DNA of 12,349 nt from contig JAGLFI010000006.1 of the NCBI GenBank assembly GCA_023144585.1, positions 1 to 12,349 on the forward strand. The letters run 5' to 3'. Position 1 is the stretch's first letter, and every line of letters begins with the position of its first letter. Positions 1-6,741 of this stretch are shown piece after piece. Source of the DNA: Desulfobacula sp. (GTDB taxonomy: Bacteria; Desulfobacterota; Desulfobacteria; Desulfobacterales; Desulfobacteraceae). The notes beneath the pieces were generated by a model. That model saw only the letters and a program-made list of their open reading frames with translations, had not been told where the DNA came from and made no database searches. A program made the position numbers and the translations under genes.

Positions 1-18
1 AATGGAGTTAAATAATAA

Positions 19-2211
19 ATGAATCTTGTTAATGTTCAAGATTTGATTGATTCAAAACTGCAATCTTCTTTTAAATCCCTTGCTGAAGATGAAGCAAAAA
101 AAATATTTAAACTGTTTCATATCCCGGTTGTGGAAGAAAAAAAAGAAATAGATGAGAAGCGCATCCTGAATGCCTGCCGAAAAACAGGTTTTCCCATGGT
201 GTTAAAAGGTATTGGGGCAAATATTTTACATAAAACAGAATCAGGCCTTGTCCATGTTGGATTGAACAGCGAAGATCAGGTCATTGATGCTGTTAAGGAA
301 ATGAAAAAATCTGCTGGAGATGATATTGAGGCTTTTCTCATACAACCGGTGATAGCAGGAAAAAGAGAGTTTGTTGCCGGGATGTTCAAGGACCCCCAGT
401 TCGGCCCGGTCATTATGTTTGGCCTGGGTGGAGTATTGACTGAAGCGTTAAAAGATATTGTTTTTAAAATTGCTCCGTTAAGTGATGTGGATATGGATGA
501 TATGTTCGAGCAATTATCTTCAAAAAAGCTTTTAAATGATTTCAGGGGTGAAAAAGCAGTAGATAAACAAGCTGTAAAAACGATTCTTAAAGGACTGTCG
601 GATATGGCTCTGGCATATCCGGATATTAAAGAAATTGATATCAATCCTTTGATCATACAGCCTGACGGGTCCCCTGTTGCCGTGGATGGCCTGATTGTGC
701 TGAAAAAGATGAGAGAAAAAAAACACAAGGCCTATGATATTGATTTGAAGAAGATTGCTTCCTGTTATTATCCAAAGTCCATCGTCTTTATCGGAGCATC
801 CGCCACTCCTGGAAAATGGGGACACATGCTGTTAACCAATACTTTGTCCAGAAATTTTAAGGGAAAGGTTTATCTGGTAAACCCCAGGGGGGAGAAGATT
901 ACCGGGCGGCATGTATATAAATCTGTCATAGAAATCAAAGAGGATGTTGAGCTGGCAGTGGTGACTATACCGGCAAATAAAGTAATTGATCTGATACCGG
1001 ATTTGAAAAAGAAGCAGATCAAAGGGATTTTGTTAATTACTTCAGGGTTCAGGGAAGTGGGGGTCAAAGGGGCAAAATTAGAGGAAAAGCTGGTGAAAGC
1101 GGCCTATGACGCTGGGATATTAATCTTTGGACCTAACACCATGGGGGTATGTAATCCCCATATTGATTTTTATTGTTGTGCTGCTCATGCATACCCAATA
1201 CCTGGTTCAACGGCCCTTGTATCCCAGTCAGGGAATATGGGAACCCAGCTTCTGGCCTTTGCCGAGCAGCAGGATATCGGTATCCGGGCTTTTGCAGGGT
1301 CGGGAAATGAAGCCATGGTTACGATTGAAGATTATATGGAAGCATTTGAGGTTGATGACCTGACAAAAACGGTGGTTCTTTATATCGAAAGTATAAAAGA
1401 CGGGCCAAGATTTTTTAAGAGTGCGGCAAGAGTATCCATGAAAAAACCTGTAGTGGTGTTAAAGGGCGGCAGGACCCGTATGGGGGAAAGGGCAGCTTCC
1501 AGCCATACCGGTGCCATGGCTTCGGATACAAAGGTATTTGATGCCGTCTGCAGACAGGCTGGTATTATCCAGGTGGAGCAACCCATGGAACTTCTGGACC
1601 TGTCTGCCGTATTTTCATCCCTGCCCCTGCCAAAGGGAAACCGGGTGGCCATTATGACCCTTGGGGGTGGCTGGGGAGTGATTGCAACAGATCTTTGCGC
1701 GGAACACGGACTTGAGGTGCCAAAGCTTTCCCGGGATATTATTGAACGGCTCAACAAGATCCTGCCACCATTCTGGAGTCATGGCAATCCTGTTGATATC
1801 GTGGGAAAAAATGATCCTCACATTTCCAAAACCTGTTTGGAAGAACTGCTCAAATGGGAGGGGTGTGATGCGGTCATTCATCTGGGTATCCATGGAAAAA
1901 GGGTTCTGATCAACAGCATGATTGAATCGGTATGTAAAACAGATCCGGATATTGATAAGGCACAGGCACAATCTTTTAAAGATGCAATTCTGCAATTTGA
2001 AGAGGAGTATACCCAGTATGTAATCAAATTAACCCAGAAGTATGAAAAACCGGTTCTGGGTGTAAGTCTTTTGACCGATGAAATCAGCAGAACTCTTTAC
2101 AGGCGGCAAGGGTATGAATATAAGAGTGTATTCTTCCCATCCCCTGAAAGGGCGGTTAAAGCACTTTGGGGAATGTTCCAGTATAATGCATGGCGTAAAA
2201 GCCATTCTTAA
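19..2211 (+). CDS. Fused ADP-forming acyl-CoA synthetase (acetate--CoA ligase family, beta-alpha order)
   Basis: Predicted NDP-forming acyl-CoA synthetase of 730 aa. This family interconverts acyl-CoA + ADP + Pi with the free acid + ATP + CoA through phosphohistidine intermediates, in the cytoplasm. Residues about 15-233 are an ATP-grasp domain (beta subunit) with an ILHKTESG motif whose His is residue 71, a GLGG loop, and EIDINPLI near its end. Residues about 249-345 are the CoA-binding Rossmann domain (SIVFIGAS). From about 395 come the succinyl-CoA-ligase-like domains, with VSQSGNMG and SSHTGAMAS. His496 in SHTGA is the expected phosphohistidine. The order is beta then alpha, opposite to PatZ-type proteins, and there is no acetyltransferase domain. 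The length fits a complete fusion. GGAG at 4-7 lies 11 nt before the ATG. Acyl specificity (acetyl, aryl or branched-chain) cannot be read from the sequence. The gene converges on the M16 peptidase gene. Confidence 0.9.
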   Translation: MNLVNVQDLIDSKLQSSFKSLAEDEAKKIFKLFHIPVVEEKKEIDEKRILNACRKTGFPMVLKGIGANILHKTESGLVHVGLNSEDQVIDAVKEMKKSAGDDIEAFLIQPVIAGKREFVAGMFKDPQFGPVIMFGLGGVLTEALKDIVFKIAPLSDVDMDDMFEQLSSKKLLNDFRGEKAVDKQAVKTILKGLSDMALAYPDIKEIDINPLIIQPDGSPVAVDGLIVLKKMREKKHKAYDIDLKKIASCYYPKSIVFIGASATPGKWGHMLLTNTLSRNFKGKVYLVNPRGEKITGRHVYKSVIEIKEDVELAVVTIPANKVIDLIPDLKKKQIKGILLITSGFREVGVKGAKLEEKLVKAAYDAGILIFGPNTMGVCNPHIDFYCCAAHAYPIPGSTALVSQSGNMGTQLLAFAEQQDIGIRAFAGSGNEAMVTIEDYMEAFEVDDLTKTVVLYIESIKDGPRFFKSAARVSMKKPVVVLKGGRTRMGERAASSHTGAMASDTKVFDAVCRQAGIIQVEQPMELLDLSAVFSSLPLPKGNRVAIMTLGGGWGVIATDLCAEHGLEVPKLSRDIIERLNKILPPFWSHGNPVDIVGKNDPHISKTCLEELLKWEGCDAVIHLGIHGKRVLINSMIESVCKTDPDIDKAQAQSFKDAILQFEEEYTQYVIKLTQKYEKPVLGVSLLTDEISRTLYRRQGYEYKSVFFPSPERAVKALWGMFQYNAWRKSHS

Positions 2212-2250
2212 AAAAGCAATTAAATTTTAAACAAATTTAATTGCTTTTTT
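2210..2250. terminator. Bidirectional hairpin terminator between convergent genes
   Basis: A perfect 17-bp inverted repeat pairs 2211-2227 with 2233-2249 around a 5-nt loop, and A2210/T2250 extends it to 18 bp. The stem is AT-rich with a GC pair near its base (GCAATTAAATTT). It is flanked by a T-run on the right for plus-strand transcripts, and by an A-run on the left that reads as a T-run for minus-strand transcripts. Its left arm begins in the stop codon of the acyl-CoA synthetase gene. The last codons and stop of the minus-strand peptidase gene (stop at 2220-2222) lie inside the structure. It probably serves both genes. Confidence 0.8.
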
Positions 2251-5216
2251 TCTGCATTAAGTTGTGTGTTGGCTTCTTCAAGTTTTGTTTTGCTTGATAT
2301 GACGGCGGTTCCTTTTTGTGCCTCGTCAATGGTGAAATACTTTTTGGCAATGCTTTGGATTCTTTTTTTATCAAGTCGTAATAATGAATCCTTGAACTGC
2401 CGGCGAATGTCATCGTCAAGTTTCGTGATATCCCTGTAAAAGGCTTTCATGGCTGAAGGCCCGGGCGTTTCAGGTTTGTCAATCTCAGAGCAAACCTGTA
2501 AAATGGCTTCTTTGACATCGGTTTGGGAATAGTCGCCATTGATAATAAAGTCACAGGCCTTTTTATATATCTCCAGAGTTCTTGTAATGTGGGGATCCCT
2601 GTATGATCCAAATGAAAAAATTCCCTCTTCAGTATTATAAATGGCAAACCCGCCGTAGGCCCCGCCTTTTTCCCTGATTTCCCGGTGAAGAAACAAAGAT
2701 CTTAAGATCTTACTGATGACTGCAAGCCCCGGGGAGTCTTCATGGGTAATCCGAACAGTTTTAAAGGACTGGCCCACAAAAGAGACCGATGTGTTGGTAT
2801 ACCAGCCGTCATAAGGCAAATCTTGTTTAAAGGATATATCCGGTGTAAAAAAAGCCGATGGTAAAGAAGATTGGCCGGAATTATTTGGAAGATCAGCATG
2901 GATGGTACTGATCCTGTTCTCCGCAACTAAAATGGCACTTTTTCCACCGATTACAGCCGGTTTGAAATTCCCTTTTTTTAATACAGATTGAGCAATTTTG
3001 ATCAAGTTTTTTGAAATGGTTTCAAGAACTTTGCTTTTATTGTCACTTGTATTGAATTGTTCGGTAATCTCTTTGATGAGTTGATACTGGGCAATACCAT
3101 GCCAGAGCTCATTAATATACGAGGCTTTTGAAAGCTGCCGGGAGGCAAGGGAGATGGCATACCTGTGACCGGTTGAAACAATAGAGGCTTCCATCCCGGC
3201 CTGGTATTGCAGTAAAAGGTTTTTCAATCTGTCAAAATCCTGAAAATTATATTCTTCAATAAACTCTTTTATTAAATCAAAGAGTTTATCAACATTCCTG
3301 TCCAGGGCCTTTCCCTGGACAGCAAGAAATGAGTGGGACTCAGCATCTTTTGAAAAATAAGATCCTGAAAATGCTGAGATAGATACTCCTCCGGTGTAGA
3401 GATCCATGAGTTCTGCTATTTTGTCATAGGAATTTTTCTTTGTGTCGCTGTTTGTAAAAGATTGACAGAAAAATGGTACGAGGGCAAAAAGATCGGGCGG
3501 GATACTGCCGGCACCCACAGGACAAGTAAAATAGAGTATGCCCGATGTCGCCTTATCATAGCAGGTGGAAAATGTAATATTTTTAATCGTATCGGGTTTT
3601 ATAATTTCTATTTCAGGCGGCACGTCAGCGAGATCCAGAGTCGGCAGGACCGAGACATCTTCTTCGTTTTCCTGAAGTGCTTCAAGGGTTTTAGCATCTT
3701 TTTTGATCTGTTCAAGGTCTTGATCTGTCATTTGTTTTAAAAGAGTTACAAGCTTTTTTTTTGTCTCTTCAAGCTCTTTTTCTTCAAGACCCGTATCCGG
3801 TTCAAGTGTGAAAAGAACCCTGTGGGGATTTTCAAGAAAATATTGTCTTAACTTGTTTTCAAGAAATCCGCCTTTTTTTATGTTTTCTTTTAGCTTGTCC
3901 AGGTCATCATCAATGTTAATGCAGGAAACCGGATCTCCATCATGGATAATAGTACTGACAAAAGAGAGTAGTAATTTTATACCAAAGGGGTAAGGCGTAT
4001 TGGTGATCTCTTTTCTGTGAAATTCAATCTGATGGATGGCCGAGTCGATCAGGTTTTGCTCGATCCCTTTGTCTGCGATTTCTTGAATGGTTGAAAAAAT
4101 AATATCTTCCACCTTTTGCACACTATCTTTGGAGATGTCCTTTAAACCGCAGGAAAACATGGTGTCTCTGTTGTCAGGATCAAACCCGGTTGAATCTGAA
4201 AGGGCAGATCCCAGGGTTGACTCGATCAGGGCCTTTCTCAGGGGTGAAGCTGCATTACCCAGAAGAATCTGTTCCAAAACGGTGAGGACAAGAATTTCAA
4301 AGGAATCTTTGATGTCACAGGTCAGCCAGGCCACGCAGGCCTGGTATTTTTTTGATACATCTTCCGGATCAGAGTAAGCATAGGCTTGAGTTGTTTGTTT
4401 TTCAGTGTCCCACCGGGGTTGGGAGGGGACTTTTGAATCTATATCCAGCAGGTCAAATTGATTGAGCACTTTTTCATTGATGAATGAAAGGGTTTTTTCC
4501 AATGGTAAATTGCCATAGGTGTAAAAATATGAATTAGACGGGTGATAATACCTGGCATGAAAATTTTTAAGGTTTTTCCAGGTGAGCGTCGGGATTTGGG
4601 ATGGTTCACCCCCTGAGTTATTTCGATAGGTCGTATCCGGGTAGAGGGCGCAAAGCAGGAATCTGCCCATCACCTGACCGGGCGAAGACATGACACCTTT
4701 CATCTCATTATAGACAACACCTTTGTATTCAAGTTCAACAGCCTTGTCTTTATCTTCAAGGATTTCCACGCGATGGCCTTCCTGCTTAAAGCTTAACTTA
4801 TCAATTTTTGGGAAAAAGGAGGCGTCAAGATATACATCCATCAGGTTGTAATAATCTTTTTGATTCTGGGTGGAAAAAGGATACATGGTCCAGTCAGATG
4901 CGGTAAAGGCATTCATAAACGTAGACAGGCTTCTCTTGATCATGGAAAAAAATGGATCATGGACATTGAATTTTTTTGACCCGCATAATACGGTATGCTC
5001 AAGGATATGGGCCACACCCGAAGAATCTGTGGGAACCGTTCTGAAAAAGACACCAAAGGTATTTTCCTTATCCTTATTTAAGATGTGGATGTGTTTTGCC
5101 TTTGTTTTTATGTGCTCAAGTTGAATCATTGTCGAATCAATGGTTTCAAGCTGTGTAATTTCTTTTATGGTATATCCGCAAAGTTCCTGACCCTGTTTAA
5201 GTGCAACGTTCTCCAT
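2220..5216 (-). CDS. M16C family zinc metallopeptidase (presequence protease PreP/Cym1-like)
   Basis: Predicted zinc peptidase of 998 aa, the usual size for a single-chain M16C enzyme (PreP/Cym1, falcilysin-like), in which two halves form a closed chamber that degrades peptides. The inverted zinc motif HILEH is at residues 70-74 (His70 and His74 ligands, Glu73 catalytic base). Glu171 in the YNEMKG segment is the expected third ligand, 97 residues later. The C-terminal half carries the family's substrate-contacting signature, IREKGGAYGG near residue 880, as a degenerate M16 repeat without zinc ligands. A Lys/Glu-rich helical linker lies around residues 480-540. There is no signal peptide or membrane segment, so it is probably cytoplasmic and clears oligopeptides. 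The ATG is preceded by purine-rich AAGGAAAAGG. It follows the small winged-helix-like gene on the same strand after 53 nt, so co-transcription is likely. Substrates are unknown. Confidence 0.92.
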   Translation of the reverse strand: MENVALKQGQELCGYTIKEITQLETIDSTMIQLEHIKTKAKHIHILNKDKENTFGVFFRTVPTDSSGVAHILEHTVLCGSKKFNVHDPFFSMIKRSLSTFMNAFTASDWTMYPFSTQNQKDYYNLMDVYLDASFFPKIDKLSFKQEGHRVEILEDKDKAVELEYKGVVYNEMKGVMSSPGQVMGRFLLCALYPDTTYRNNSGGEPSQIPTLTWKNLKNFHARYYHPSNSYFYTYGNLPLEKTLSFINEKVLNQFDLLDIDSKVPSQPRWDTEKQTTQAYAYSDPEDVSKKYQACVAWLTCDIKDSFEILVLTVLEQILLGNAASPLRKALIESTLGSALSDSTGFDPDNRDTMFSCGLKDISKDSVQKVEDIIFSTIQEIADKGIEQNLIDSAIHQIEFHRKEITNTPYPFGIKLLLSFVSTIIHDGDPVSCINIDDDLDKLKENIKKGGFLENKLRQYFLENPHRVLFTLEPDTGLEEKELEETKKKLVTLLKQMTDQDLEQIKKDAKTLEALQENEEDVSVLPTLDLADVPPEIEIIKPDTIKNITFSTCYDKATSGILYFTCPVGAGSIPPDLFALVPFFCQSFTNSDTKKNSYDKIAELMDLYTGGVSISAFSGSYFSKDAESHSFLAVQGKALDRNVDKLFDLIKEFIEEYNFQDFDRLKNLLLQYQAGMEASIVSTGHRYAISLASRQLSKASYINELWHGIAQYQLIKEITEQFNTSDNKSKVLETISKNLIKIAQSVLKKGNFKPAVIGGKSAILVAENRISTIHADLPNNSGQSSLPSAFFTPDISFKQDLPYDGWYTNTSVSFVGQSFKTVRITHEDSPGLAVISKILRSLFLHREIREKGGAYGGFAIYNTEEGIFSFGSYRDPHITRTLEIYKKACDFIINGDYSQTDVKEAILQVCSEIDKPETPGPSAMKAFYRDITKLDDDIRRQFKDSLLRLDKKRIQSIAKKYFTIDEAQKGTAVISSKTKLEEANTQLNAEKKQLNLFKI

Positions 5217-5237
5217 TTATTCTTTTTTCCTTTTCCT

Positions 5238-5265
5238 TGTGACCTTTATGGTTACGTGTGACCTT
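5238..5265. repeat. Imperfect tandem repeat in the gap before the peptidase gene
   Basis: The 9-bp word TGTGACCTT occurs at 5238-5246 and again at 5257-5265, with a period of 19 bp. Similarity continues beyond the core (TTATGGTTA versus CGGGTTA), so the gap of about 53 nt between the small upstream gene and the peptidase gene consists largely of two diverged copies of one unit. It could be a chance duplication, a protein-binding site, or part of the untranslated spacer. Nothing further identifies it. Confidence 0.45.
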
Positions 5266-5269
5266 CGGG

Positions 5270-5632
5270 TTAAGCTTTTTTGTAGATGCCGCGCTTTACC
5301 CGTTTGATCCTTTTTATTTTATTCAGTCTGAAAATGATATTTCTCAGTTTTTTATCATTAAACCCGGTGGCAGCCTTAATGGTTTTAAAATTTGTACCTT
5401 CAGGGTGATTTGCAATCACATCAAGAACAATGGAAGAAGCACTTTTTCGTTTAATAGTTGGTTTTGTTCTCTTTTTTTTAGCTACCGGCTGTTTTTGATA
5501 AAGTAATTGTTCCAGCTTGTCAAGCCTGCCATGTAAAGAAAGAATGTCTTTTTTTGTTGGAATATCCAGCCTGTTTAACAGCATTTTTATGAAGCCTTCC
5601 CAATTAGCCCCGAGTTCCGATTTTTCTACCAT
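5270..5632 (-). CDS. Small basic protein: helical N-terminus plus C-terminal winged-helix-like domain
   Basis: A 120-aa protein I cannot assign to a named family. Residues 1-22 are a mixed helix with a Trp. Residues 24-46 (IPTKKDI, then LHGRLDKLEQLL) look like an amphipathic or coiled-coil segment and recall the LGIPTRxDIxxL stretch of PHA-granule phasin-like proteins; that resemblance is weak. Residues 48-63 are a Lys/Arg/Pro linker of the kind seen in DNA-binding tails. Residues 64-120 look like a small winged helix: a helix (SSIVLDVIANHPEG), a helix-turn-helix (FKTIKAATGFNDKKLRNIIFRL) and a strongly basic wing (KRIKRVKRGIYKK). The net charge is very positive, so it probably binds nucleic acid. 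The start is well supported by GGGAGG six nt upstream. It is the first gene of a probable operon with the M16C peptidase, diverging from rsmA. Confidence 0.65.
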   Translation of the reverse strand: MVEKSELGANWEGFIKMLLNRLDIPTKKDILSLHGRLDKLEQLLYQKQPVAKKKRTKPTIKRKSASSIVLDVIANHPEGTNFKTIKAATGFNDKKLRNIIFRLNKIKRIKRVKRGIYKKA

Positions 5633-5638
5633 GATATG

Positions 5639-5644
5639 CCTCCC
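5639..5644 (-). promoter_or_regulatory. Strong ribosome binding site for the small winged-helix-like gene
   Basis: The minus strand reads GGGAGG, followed by 6 nt and then ATG (5632-5630). It is one of the clearest Shine-Dalgarno sequences in the window. It fixes the start of this short reading frame and argues that the gene is real. Confidence 0.7.
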
Positions 5645-5739
5645 AAAGAAAAGGGTTATTGTTAAGATGTAGAGATATAAAAATTCAAGAGGAACAAAAT
5701 TTAAACTACTAGTAAAACAACTTTGACTTGTATTGGTTG

Positions 5740-5770
5740 TTGAATCTTATTTTTTATTGAAGTATATAAT
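5740..5770 (+). promoter_or_regulatory. Candidate sigma-70-type promoter for rsmA and the HD-GYP gene
   Basis: A perfect -10 hexamer TATAAT lies at 5765-5770. A TTGAAT -35 candidate is at 5740-5745 with a longer than ideal 19-nt spacer. A second -35-like word, TTGACT, at 5723-5728 is too far away for this -10. The DNA around it is very AT-rich. Transcription would start near 5777, inside the inverted repeat described next, leaving a leader of about 110 nt before the preferred rsmA ATG. Confidence 0.45.
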
Positions 5771-5774
5771 AGTA

Positions 5775-5806
5775 ACTACTTGCAGAGGTAAAGAAAGTCA
5801 AGTAGT
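5775..5806. repeat. Inverted repeat in the rsmA leader
   Basis: ACTACTTG at 5775-5782 is matched by its exact reverse complement CAAGTAGT at 5799-5806, with 16 nt between the arms. It sits just downstream of the TATAAT box, so it could be a hairpin at the very 5' end of the transcript or an operator. There is no T-run after it, so it does not look like a terminator. An 8-bp match in AT-rich DNA can also be chance. Confidence 0.35.
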
Positions 5807-5876
5807 AAATTTTTGTGAGGGTTTGCTTAAGAAAGTAATGTTTGGAAAAATCAGATAGAAAATCAGCTAAGAAAAC

Positions 5877-5882
5877 AAAGGG
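5877..5882 (+). promoter_or_regulatory. Ribosome binding site supporting the ATG start of rsmA
   Basis: AAAGGG ends 7 nt before the ATG at 5890. The alternative in-frame TTG at 5842 has only a weak GAAAG 6 nt upstream. The ATG start gives a protein with the short N-terminus usual for the RsmA family, so it is preferred. Confidence 0.5.
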
Positions 5883-5889
5883 TTATCAC

Positions 5890-6729
5890 ATGATACATCC
5901 CGGACAATTGTTAAGACAAAGAGACTTGTACGCAGGTAAAGAACTGGGCCAAAATTTTCTCTCAAATTCAGGAACGGCAAAAATGATTATTGAAAAAACC
6001 GGGATATCAATTGATACTCGAGTGCTGGAAATTGGCTCCGGTCTGGGTGCTCTTACCGTCCCTATTGCACAGACAGCATCCCATGTGACGGCAGTTGAAA
6101 AGGATTCCCGCCTCATTCCTCTTTTAGAGCAAGCGCTTGACAACGAAAATATAAAAAATGTCGAGATCATCAATAAGGATATTTTCAAAATTGACTTAAA
6201 AGAGATGGCCAAAGACAAAAAGCTTGTAGTCATAGGAAATCTTCCTTATAATATTTCGTCACAAATTCTGTTCAGACTGGTTGAAGAAAGAAGCTGTATT
6301 GAAAAGGCATTTTTAATGTTTCAAAAAGAACTGGCAAAAAGAATTATTGCATCTCCGGGTGGAAGAGATTATTCAAGACTGTCAGCCGTGGCTCAATATG
6401 CAGCAGATGTAAACTTTGTAGCCCACATTGGACCGTCATCTTTTTTCCCAAAACCGGATGTGGATTCTACCATTTTAAGATTTAACTTTTTTGAAACCAA
6501 AGAGTTTAACCAGGAACAGGAAAAGGTATTGTTTAATGTTATTAAGGCGGCTTTTTCAAAACGGAGAAAAACATTAAAAAATTCAATGACAGGTGGCGAG
6601 TTTGAGTTTGAAAAGGAGTTTGTTGTTAATGCATTGAAACTGGCCGGGATAGATGCGCAAAGAAGGGCAGAAACACTGACTGTGGAGGAATTTAAAGCTC
6701 TTGCACGGGCAGTATGGGGAACAAGTTGA
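5890..6729 (+). CDS. rsmA: 16S rRNA (adenine(1518)-N6/adenine(1519)-N6)-dimethyltransferase RsmA/KsgA
   Basis: RsmA transfers four methyl groups from S-adenosylmethionine to two adjacent adenines in the 3' terminal hairpin of 16S rRNA during late assembly of the small ribosomal subunit. From the ATG chosen here the protein is 279 aa, close to the family norm. It shows the N-terminal LGQNFL signature (19-24), the SAM-binding motif I EIGSGLGALT (47-56), an acidic ribose-binding residue in AVEKD (68-72), and the catalytic NLPYNISS motif IV (117-124). A C-terminal FSKRRKTLKNS segment is typical of the family. An in-frame TTG at 5842 would add 16 Lys/Ser-rich residues (295 aa) and cannot be excluded. 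The HD-GYP gene begins 12 nt downstream, so the two are probably co-transcribed. No key residue is missing. Confidence 0.96.
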   Translation: MIHPGQLLRQRDLYAGKELGQNFLSNSGTAKMIIEKTGISIDTRVLEIGSGLGALTVPIAQTASHVTAVEKDSRLIPLLEQALDNENIKNVEIINKDIFKIDLKEMAKDKKLVVIGNLPYNISSQILFRLVEERSCIEKAFLMFQKELAKRIIASPGGRDYSRLSAVAQYAADVNFVAHIGPSSFFPKPDVDSTILRFNFFETKEFNQEQEKVLFNVIKAAFSKRRKTLKNSMTGGEFEFEKEFVVNALKLAGIDAQRRAETLTVEEFKALARAVWGTS

Positions 6730-6734
6730 AAGGA
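6728..6734 (+). promoter_or_regulatory. Ribosome binding site fixing the HD-GYP gene start
   Basis: GAAAGGA overlaps the rsmA stop codon (6727-6729) and is followed by a 7-nt spacer and the ATG at 6742. A TTG at 6736 in the same frame would be only one nt after this site, so the ATG is the better start. The overlap with the rsmA stop suggests translational coupling. Confidence 0.65.
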
Positions 6735-6741
6735 TTTGAAG

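Noticed and set aside
1..18. Possible 3' end of an upstream gene at the left edge
   Set aside because: Only 18 nt are visible; stop-like TAA triplets occur in this AT-rich stretch but cannot be tied to any reading frame.
276..1995. Several minus-strand open frames of 65-150 codons within the acyl-CoA synthetase gene
   Set aside because: They lie antisense to a well-supported coding frame, show no recognisable domain, and overlap one another.
3462..5124. Plus-strand open frames of 60-96 codons inside the peptidase gene
   Set aside because: They are antisense shadows of the M16C frame, with low-complexity Phe/Ser-rich translations and no convincing ribosome binding sites.
5258..5506. 82-codon plus-strand frame opposite the small winged-helix-like gene
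   Set aside because: The minus-strand frame has a strong ribosome binding site and domain-like sequence; the plus-strand translation is Phe-rich and unstructured.
5705..5714. ACTAGT palindrome and nearby ACTACTAGTA words as an operator
   Set aside because: They are short AT-rich palindromes expected by chance in this spacer, without a second phased copy.
5838..5858. Six-codon ATG frame (MFGKIR) just before rsmA, considered as a leader peptide
   Set aside because: It is too short to judge, has only a weak Shine-Dalgarno, and lacks the repeated regulatory codons or paired hairpins of an attenuator.
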